Source: Floricoccus tropicus (GTDB lineage Bacteria; Bacillota; Bacilli; Lactobacillales; Streptococcaceae). From it: a stretch of DNA of 64,000 nt. The stretch spans positions 124,001 to 188,000 of the forward strand of contig NZ_MKIR01000004.1 in NCBI RefSeq assembly GCF_001832905.1, given 5' to 3'. The position numbers were made by a program, and so were the translations under genes. Positions 57,989 to 64,000 of the stretch are shown piece after piece. The notes below the pieces were generated by a model. The model saw nothing but the letters and a program-made list of their open reading frames with translations, had not been told where the DNA came from and searched no databases. Every line of letters starts with the position of its first letter. Position 1 is the first letter of the stretch.

Positions 57989-59758
57989 ATGTTCGAATTA
58001 TTCATATTAATGATGGAGCGGGTTGGTCTCATAATTTTACTCGCCTTCTTACTTGTTAATGTACCTTACTTTAAAAAAATATTACTTAGTAGAGAAAAAT
58101 TGTCATCTAAGCTTCAGCTTATATTGATTCTTGGATCTTTTGCCATAATTTCAAACTTTACTGGTGTTGAAATAAGCAAAAATCAAATTATACCTAGTAA
58201 TATACTGACATCAATAAACATTGGAACATCAATAGCAAATACAAGAACACTTGTTATTGGGGTTTCCGGTCTCGTAGGAGGTCCATTTGTTGGAGGAGCT
58301 GTTGGATTAATCGCAGGTATCCATCGGGTACTTCAAAGTGGAGGGACATCCGCTTTTTATATACCTTCATCTCTAATTATCGGAGTCTTGTCAGGTATTG
58401 CTAGTAAGTTACTGAGCCGAAAACATCCATTTCCTCCACCAGTCTATTCAGTGATTGTTGTTGTGCTCATGGAATTGATTCAATTTGCCTTTATCCTTAC
58501 ATTTAGTAGTAATTTTGAGGAAAGTAAAAAGTTAATTAGTCTTATTGCTCTTCCAATGATTATACTAAATAGCTTGGGAACTTTTATATTCATGTCAATA
58601 CTGACAATTACTCTTAGACAAGAAGAACAAGCAAAAGCTGTTCAAACTCATGATGTTCTATCTTTGGCAGCTGAAACACTCCCCTTTTTCCGTAAAGGCC
58701 TAAATGAAGAATCCTGCCAACAGGCAGCAGCAATTATTAAACATTACACCAGAGTAAGTGCAATAAGTATGACAAATGAAAATAATATCTTAGCACATGT
58801 TGGAGCTGCAAGCGACCATCATATACCAAAGCTTGAAATACTTACTGAATTATCTAAAAATGTAATAACTTCTGGAGAGATGGTAATTGCCCACTCTAAG
58901 GAAGAAGTAGGATGTCCAAATCCAAATTGCCCATTGCAAGCAGCAATTGTTATCCCACTTGTAGTTAAGGACAAGACCGTTGGAACATTAAAAATGTACT
59001 TCACAGATCCATCTAAATTAACTCATGTTGAAGAACAACTTGCTGAAGGACTTGCTACTATATTCTCTTCTCAAATTGAGCTAGGTGAGAGTGAAGCTCA
59101 AGCAAAATTACTTCAGGAAGCAGAAATAAAATCCTTACAGGCACAAGTAAACCCTCACTTCTTCTTCAATGCTATAAATACAATCTCTGCACTTATGCGA
59201 AAAGATAGCGATAAGGCAAGAAAATTACTACTTCAACTTAGTAATTACTTTAGGGGGAATCTTCAAGGAGCAAGCCAGACAACAATTCCATTAAAACAAG
59301 AACTAAGTCAAGTAGATTCCTATCTTTCACTAGAACAAGCCCGCTTTCCAAATCGATATACAGTAAACTTTGATATAGAAGATGATTTAGATGATATTTT
59401 AGTCCCACCATACTCGATTCAAATTCTGCTTGAAAATGCTATTAAACATGCTTTTGGAAATCGAAAAGAAAATAACATTGTAGACATAAAAGTTAAACTA
59501 GTTAATAACAAACTAAATGTATTAGTTAGTGATAATGGAAATGGAATATCACCAGAAAGACTTCCACAAATTGGAAAAATGAAGGTAGACTCAAAAAGTG
59601 GTACCGGAACTGCTCTTCAAAATCTTTATAAGAGAATAAGTAATTTATATTCAAATGATGGAAGTTTTTCGATTTCTAATATTGAAACTGGTGGCTGTCA
59701 AATTGAACTGAATTTCCCTGCATATACGGAGGAACAAAATGCACGTATTAATAGTTGA
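57989..59758 (+). CDS. lytS: Sensor histidine kinase LytS
   Basis: 589 residues. Five or six hydrophobic helices (5TM-5TMR_LYT, about 1-205), a GAF domain (about 225-365), then the His_kinase region LQAQVNPHFFFNAINTI with phospho-His near 391 and an HATPase domain (SIQILLENAIKHAF; SDNGNGISPERL). It senses membrane potential or, in some species, pyruvate. The downstream lytR overlaps it by 20 nt. Confidence 0.94.
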   Translation: MFELFILMMERVGLIILLAFLLVNVPYFKKILLSREKLSSKLQLILILGSFAIISNFTGVEISKNQIIPSNILTSINIGTSIANTRTLVIGVSGLVGGPFVGGAVGLIAGIHRVLQSGGTSAFYIPSSLIIGVLSGIASKLLSRKHPFPPPVYSVIVVVLMELIQFAFILTFSSNFEESKKLISLIALPMIILNSLGTFIFMSILTITLRQEEQAKAVQTHDVLSLAAETLPFFRKGLNEESCQQAAAIIKHYTRVSAISMTNENNILAHVGAASDHHIPKLEILTELSKNVITSGEMVIAHSKEEVGCPNPNCPLQAAIVIPLVVKDKTVGTLKMYFTDPSKLTHVEEQLAEGLATIFSSQIELGESEAQAKLLQEAEIKSLQAQVNPHFFFNAINTISALMRKDSDKARKLLLQLSNYFRGNLQGASQTTIPLKQELSQVDSYLSLEQARFPNRYTVNFDIEDDLDDILVPPYSIQILLENAIKHAFGNRKENNIVDIKVKLVNNKLNVLVSDNGNGISPERLPQIGKMKVDSKSGTGTALQNLYKRISNLYSNDGSFSISNIETGGCQIELNFPAYTEEQNARINS

Positions 59759-60470
59759 TGATGAACCTCTAGCTCGCGAGGAGCTAAACTACATAATAAG
59801 TCAAAATGAAAATATAGATACTATTGATGAAGCTGAGTCAGTTGATGAAGCCATGTCAAAAATGATTGATCACAAGCCAGATATACTTTTTTTAGATATT
59901 CATTTAACTGATGAAAGTGGATTTGATCTCGCTGAAAAACTAGTGAACCTTAATAATGCACCTTATCTAATCTTTGCAACAGCCTATGATGAATACGCAT
60001 TGAAAGCTTTTCAAGTAAATGCAAAAGATTACATATTAAAACCATTTGATGAAGTGAAAATTGAAAAGGTATTGAAAAAAGCTTTTAAATCAATTAATTC
60101 TAGGATTCAAGATAAATCAGACACTTCTATACATCCAATAATTGACTCAATCCCAATTCAAACGGATGATAGAATATATCTTGTTGCACCAGATGAAATA
60201 TATCTAGTATCTGTCGAAGAAAGACAGTTAAACATAATGTTAGAAAGTAAAAACTATCAGATGACTGGAAGTCTAAATAAAATTGAAGAAAAATTACCTA
60301 ATGACATCTTCATTAAGACTCATCGAAGTTTCATTCTAAATGCTAATAAAATAAAAGAAATACAACCGTGGTTTAATAATACTTTGCAAGTAATAATGGA
60401 CAATGATTTAAGAGTTCCAGTAAGTCGTTCATATATAAAAAACTTTAAGGAAGTACTCGGATTAAATTAA
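59739..60470 (+). CDS. lytR: LytTR response regulator LytR
   Basis: 243 residues. Receiver domain with LIVDDEPLAR, phospho-acceptor Asp in LFLDIHL and Lys in YILKPFDE, then a LytTR DNA-binding domain (EIYLVSVEERQLNIML, FIKTHRSFILNANKI). It should activate lrgAB. GGAGG within lytS precedes the ATG. Confidence 0.94.
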   Translation: MHVLIVDDEPLAREELNYIISQNENIDTIDEAESVDEAMSKMIDHKPDILFLDIHLTDESGFDLAEKLVNLNNAPYLIFATAYDEYALKAFQVNAKDYILKPFDEVKIEKVLKKAFKSINSRIQDKSDTSIHPIIDSIPIQTDDRIYLVAPDEIYLVSVEERQLNIMLESKNYQMTGSLNKIEEKLPNDIFIKTHRSFILNANKIKEIQPWFNNTLQVIMDNDLRVPVSRSYIKNFKEVLGLN

Positions 60471-60481
60471 AAAAATTATAA

Positions 60482-60514
60482 AAATATCTTCATGTAAATT
60501 GGAGATATTTTTTT
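60482..60514 (+). terminator. Terminator of lytSR
   Basis: AAATATCT and AGATATTT pair (about 60484-60491 and 60505-60512), followed by TTTTTG. Confidence 0.75.
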
Positions 60515-60620
60515 GCATTTCGTGTTGGGTATATGACATCTCATGAAAATTTCCACTAAAACATCAGAATTTTTTATATAATCCAAGTATAAAAGTTGAT
60601 TAATTAAAGGAGAAGTCAAA

Positions 60621-61064
60621 ATGAAAAAAACTTATTCGTTCCTACAACAAGCATTTATTTTTGCAATTATAATGTTGATATCCAATGGTATTGCTTATAT
60701 TTCACCTATTCCACTTCCTGCATCAGTAATCGGAATGGTAATTCTATTTATCGCATTATGTACAAATCTTGTTGAACTAGATCAAGTTGAAGAACTTAGT
60801 AATGATTTATCAAGTATAATTGCATTTCTATTTGTTCCATCGGGAATTTCTCTAATTAATTCGCTAGACCTAATGCAACATTACGCCTTTCAAATAGTAT
60901 TTGTAATTCTTGTAGCAACTGTAGTGTTACTTGGAACAACCGGTTGGTCTGCTTCTTTCTTTTTAAAAGTTCGTAAAAATCACCACAATAAAGAGAAAAT
61001 AGATAAAAAAGAAAAAGCCGAAGCTAAAAAACTTGCTGAGCAAATCTTAACACATAATAATTAG
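60621..61064 (+). CDS. lrgA: Holin-like protein LrgA
   Basis: 147 residues, four hydrophobic segments; [22 protein letters not shown] is the CidA/LrgA signature. A charged C-terminal tail is on the cytoplasmic side. Together with LrgB it acts in pyruvate uptake or cell lysis control in relatives. The place after lytSR is typical. AAAGGAGAAG precedes the ATG; TATAAT lies at about 60577-60582. Confidence 0.93.
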   Translation: MKKTYSFLQQAFIFAIIMLISNGIAYISPIPLPASVIGMVILFIALCTNLVELDQVEELSNDLSSIIAFLFVPSGISLINSLDLMQHYAFQIVFVILVATVVLLGTTGWSASFFLKVRKNHHNKEKIDKKEKAEAKKLAEQILTHNN

Positions 61065-61088
61065 ATAGAATAAATAAGGAGTAATTTT

Positions 61089-61775
61089 ATGACACCATAT
61101 GTTGGAATTATAATATCATTAATCGTTTTCCAAGCTGGAACTTGGGCCTTTACTAAATCGAATGGATTTTTCCTCTTCACACCTTTATTTGTAGCGATGA
61201 TATTAGGTGTAGTTGTATTAAAACTTACAGGTATAACTTATGAAGAATATAATCACGGTGGAAAAGTTATAAGCTTCTTTCTAGAACCTGCCACAGTGGC
61301 ATTTGCAATACCACTTTACAAAAAAAGAGAAGTTTTAAAAAAATATTGGTTAGAAATCGTATCAGCAATCTCACTTGGTACATTCGCTTCTTTGTTCGCA
61401 GTTGTTTTCTCAGCACAAATTGTTGGTATGGAAAAAAGCGTGATGGCTTCAATTCTTCCACAAGCAGCTACAACTGCAATTGCAGTGCCTGTTTCTCAAT
61501 CAGTCGGAGGAATTGGCGAAATCACTTCATTTACAGTAATTTTCAATGGTGTATTGGTATATGCTCTTGGTAGCATTTGTCTTAAATATTTACATATTAA
61601 AAATCCAATTGCCAGAGGTCTTGCACTTGGAGCTGCTGGACATGCACTTGGGGTATCAGTAGCTATGGATAGTGGTGATACCGAAGCAGCTATGGCCAGT
61701 ATCTCAGTCGTAATCGTAGGTGTAATAACAGTAATCGCAGTACCTCTATTCGCAAGAATGATGGGAATCGTATAA
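61089..61775 (+). CDS. lrgB: LrgB family membrane protein
   Basis: 228 residues with about seven hydrophobic segments. [22 protein letters not shown] and [19 protein letters not shown] with GHALGVS are the LrgB signature. It partners LrgA. It lies 24 nt after lrgA; the AAGGAG site precedes the ATG. Confidence 0.94.
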   Translation: MTPYVGIIISLIVFQAGTWAFTKSNGFFLFTPLFVAMILGVVVLKLTGITYEEYNHGGKVISFFLEPATVAFAIPLYKKREVLKKYWLEIVSAISLGTFASLFAVVFSAQIVGMEKSVMASILPQAATTAIAVPVSQSVGGIGEITSFTVIFNGVLVYALGSICLKYLHIKNPIARGLALGAAGHALGVSVAMDSGDTEAAMASISVVIVGVITVIAVPLFARMMGIV

Positions 61776-61782
61776 AAATATG

Positions 61783-61812
61783 AGTGAATGACTAAAATCA
61801 TTCACTTTTTTA
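61783..61812 (+). terminator. Terminator of lrgAB
   Basis: AGTGAATGA (61783-61791) pairs with TCATTCACT (61798-61806), followed by TTTTTT. Confidence 0.88.
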
Positions 61813-61847
61813 GTGGGATTACCTTTACTTAAAATTCTTTATTCAAA

Positions 61848-61875
61848 AAAAGCTAGCAAAAATTTTGCTAGCTTT
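61848..61875. terminator. Terminator of the MFS gene
   Basis: A 13-bp stem, AAAGCTAGCAAAA (61849-61861) with TTTTGCTAGCTTT (61863-61875), T-tract on the minus strand. Confidence 0.85.
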
Positions 61876-61889
61876 CAATATTATTGTTA

Positions 61890-63089
61890 TTAATTATTAT
61901 TCATATCAACTATCAATTCATCATCAACCTTATTCATATATCTATAACTTACCATAATAAAGATTAGTATCAGAATACCCAATCCTGTAAAAGCAAGTGG
62001 AAATTCTAATTTCTTTATGATATAACCTACAAGCGGAAAGAAGATAGCCATTGATAGACTAAACACCATACTTGAAACACTAATCATAGTAGCTCTGGTT
62101 TCATTTTGTAAAACCAAATTTAACTCATTATTATAGGCTGGCATAGTCAAAGCATAAAGAGCGTTTAAAGATAGGTAGATAAAAATATAAATTAAATTAT
62201 TATCAGTAATTGCTCCTAAAAGAATAACTGATGAGATAATTGATACATATCTCATAATCTTAATTGCCGAAATCTTCTCTCCAATTTTAGCTGAAAAGAT
62301 TGAAAATAGAGCATTAAGAATTGTACCTAAGACCATTATTCCTACTACTAAGCCTTTATTCATACTAGGAAATTTCAATTGATAGTAAAAATAAAACATT
62401 GATAGAGCCATTCCTAAAAAGTTCTGAAAGAACATCCAAATTAGGATATATGGCTTTTCTTTGAACTCTATTCCTACTGTTGAAATAATTTTTTTAAAGG
62501 TTAGTTTTTCTTCATTATCATCTTTTTTCTCAATATCTTTTGTGGACAAATATATACCAATTGCTACAAGTGATAATAATATACTTATGTAGTATGTATA
62601 AACTAAGAGTCCCTTGATGAATAATGCTGCTACAACTTGTCCTAGAGCAAGCGAAATTTCAATAGCTGCATTTTCTAATGAAGTGATCTTTAGAAATTTT
62701 TCCTTGAGGCCTGCATCTACACTTGACTCATACAAGAATGCTCCGTTAGTTCCAGAGTCAAAATTATATGCCCATGATGAAAGTATCATACCAAGGGCAA
62801 ATACCCAGAAACTATGTCCTACTATCATTAAAATTGCGGAAAAAATCTGCATGAATCGTCCAATAATAAGGTTAGACTTGTAAGAAAAACGGTCAGCAAG
62901 TGCTCCTGATGGAATTTCTGATAAGAGACTAGTAACATGAAAAATACTTTCCAATACACCAATCTCTACAACTGACATACCTCTACTCGAAAGGTAGGCT
63001 ACAAAGAAAGTTGTAACTCCAAAAAATGAAACAAAATTTGCCGCTATTATCAGAGGTATATTTTTTTTATATTGTTTTTGATTGTTCAT
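61890..63089 (-). CDS. MFS transporter
   Basis: 399 residues with about 12 hydrophobic segments. The loop 2-3 motif reads GALADRFSYKSNLIIGR, the MFS signature. EIPSGALADR marks the group with putative sugar or drug efflux members. Substrate unknown. The C-terminal tail is short and acidic. Confidence 0.87.
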   Translation of the reverse strand: MNNQKQYKKNIPLIIAANFVSFFGVTTFFVAYLSSRGMSVVEIGVLESIFHVTSLLSEIPSGALADRFSYKSNLIIGRFMQIFSAILMIVGHSFWVFALGMILSSWAYNFDSGTNGAFLYESSVDAGLKEKFLKITSLENAAIEISLALGQVVAALFIKGLLVYTYYISILLSLVAIGIYLSTKDIEKKDDNEEKLTFKKIISTVGIEFKEKPYILIWMFFQNFLGMALSMFYFYYQLKFPSMNKGLVVGIMVLGTILNALFSIFSAKIGEKISAIKIMRYVSIISSVILLGAITDNNLIYIFIYLSLNALYALTMPAYNNELNLVLQNETRATMISVSSMVFSLSMAIFFPLVGYIIKKLEFPLAFTGLGILILIFIMVSYRYMNKVDDELIVDMNNN

Positions 63090-63203
63090 TTCCTTTTCCT
63101 TAATCCAATATTAAATACTTAAAATTTAATGATTTGGATATAAAATACATTATTAAATTTAAAAAAAGATAAAAACTTAAATAATGTTTTGAACAGGTAA
63201 TAC

Positions 63204-63235
63204 TTAACCAGACTTTATAGATAAGGCCTGGTTAA
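63204..63235 (-). terminator. Hairpin after der
   Basis: TTAACCAG (63204-63211) pairs with CTGGTTAA (63228-63235), with an inner CTTTAT/ATAAGG. No T-tract follows on the minus strand, so it may be a stabilising hairpin instead of a terminator. Confidence 0.5.
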
Positions 63236-63242
63236 TAAACAA

Positions 63243-64000
63243 TTATTTTCTCTTTCTTGCAATAATACGAATTGGAGTACCTTCAAAGACAAATGCCTTA
63301 CGAATTTGATTCTCAAGGAAACGTTCGTATGAGAAATGTAGTAATTCTTCTTCGTTAACAAATATTACAAATGTTGGTGGTTTCACAGCAACTTGAGTCG
63401 CATAGAAAATCTTTAGGCGACGTCCTTTGTCTGTTGGTGTTGGATTGATTGCAACAGCATCCATGATTACATCATTAAGAACGGCACTTGGAATACGCAT
63501 ATTTTGCGCAGCTGAAACATCTTTAATCATATCTGGAAGTTTGTTAAGACGTTGTTTAGTCTTAGCAGAGACAAATATAATTGGAGCATATGAAAGATAT
63601 TGGAATTGATCTCTAATATCTGCTTCAAAGTTTTGGAGAGTTTTATTATCTTTTTCAAGTGTGTCCCACTTGTTAACTACAATAATTACTCCCTTACCAG
63701 CTTCATGAGCAAATCCCGCAATTCGTTTATCATATTCACGAATTCCTTCTTCCGCATTCAATACCATAAGAACAATGTCACTGCGATCAATTGCACGCAT
63801 AGCACGCATTACTGAATATTTTTCAGTTGATTCATAAACTTTACCGCTTTTACGCATTCCTGCGGTATCAATCATTAAATATTCTTGACCTTCTGGATCA
63901 ACAAAATGAGTATCAATCGCATCTCTTGTAGTTCCTGCAATTGGACTAGCGATTACACGTTCTTCTCCAAGAATAGCATTGATTAAACTTGATTTACCAA
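63243..64000 (-). CDS. der: Ribosome-associated GTPase Der (EngA), C-terminal part
   Basis: The frame runs from the stop at 63243 to the window edge at 64000, so 252 residues are seen. It starts in the P-loop of the second G domain ([18 protein letters not shown]), then [23 protein letters not shown] and the C-terminal KH-like domain ending RKRK. Der assembles the 50S subunit. An ATG at 63875 is internal, not the start. Confidence 0.95.
   Translation of the reverse strand, partial: GKSSLINAILGEERVIASPIAGTTRDAIDTHFVDPEGQEYLMIDTAGMRKSGKVYESTEKYSVMRAMRAIDRSDIVLMVLNAEEGIREYDKRIAGFAHEAGKGVIIVVNKWDTLEKDNKTLQNFEADIRDQFQYLSYAPIIFVSAKTKQRLNKLPDMIKDVSAAQNMRIPSAVLNDVIMDAVAINPTPTDKGRRLKIFYATQVAVKPPTFVIFVNEEELLHFSYERFLENQIRKAFVFEGTPIRIIARKRK

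Overview
The window is about 64 kb of chromosome from a low-GC Bacillota of the order Lactobacillales. The gene orders gmk-rpoZ-priA-fmt, uvrA-pepQ-efp-asp23-nusB and rimP-nusA-ylxR-ylxQ-infB-rbfA, the phosphotransferase sugar genes and the strong Shine-Dalgarno sites suggest Streptococcaceae (Lactococcus, Floricoccus or a Streptococcus relative). The genus is an inference. I see no rRNA, tRNA, CRISPR array, prophage or transposase gene.

Layout. 1-3.5 kb: housekeeping run fmt (cut by the window edge), priA, rpoZ, gmk. 3.8-7.5 kb: fructose operon fruR-fruK-fruA, with a visible operator and cre site. 7.7-10.5 kb: rapZ-yvcK-whiA. 10.6-16.4 kb: uvrA, an odd acidic repeat protein, pepQ, efp, an Asp23 protein and nusB. 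16.7-20.2 kb: heterodimeric ABC exporter of the LmrCD type. 20.4-25.6 kb: accessory block with a single-chain ABC exporter divergent from an XRE/TPR regulator, a LytTR/DUF3021 pair, two 67-residue paralogous membrane proteins and an SDR. 25.7-33.7 kb: manA, small enzymes, an RsgA-like GTPase with an unusual leader, a Pho-box alkaline phosphatase, a phosphoesterase, an SDR and a DUF2829 (Tad2-family) protein. 33.8-40.6 kb: ABC-F protein behind a uORF/terminator leader, a membrane-anchored deiminase, metG, exoA and a HAD phosphatase. 40.7-45.5 kb: GntR/DUF1648 pair, a second RsgA-like GTPase with its own uORF in an operon with an ABC exporter, a PPase-like protein and an ArsC/Spx-like protein. 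46-47.4 kb: rplK-rplA. 47.4-55.1 kb: small genes, then the nusA-infB operon. 55.3-61.8 kb: DsbA-like, S41-like and PEBP proteins, then lytSR-lrgAB. 61.9-64 kb: an MFS transporter and der (cut by the window edge).

The most unusual content is non-coding. Two intergenic blocks, 45.53-45.99 kb (3' of rplA) and 49.59-50.21 kb (between infB and rbfA), share a mosaic repeat family built of about 40-nt two-tier hairpins. Outer arms and a one-base bulge are conserved. The inner stem has a different sequence in almost every copy yet stays complementary around an A-rich loop. Every imperfect pair I found is C-A on the + strand and therefore U-G on the - strand, which points to folding of the - strand. 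Near-identical flanks with and without a module show gain or loss of units of about 60 nt. I do not recognise this family.

A second theme is leader-based control of ribosome-linked genes. The ABC-F gene and both RsgA-like GTPases are each preceded by a promoter and a short ORF with its own Shine-Dalgarno site, and two of the three leaders also carry competing hairpins or a terminator. Such leaders are typical of translation-sensing attenuators.
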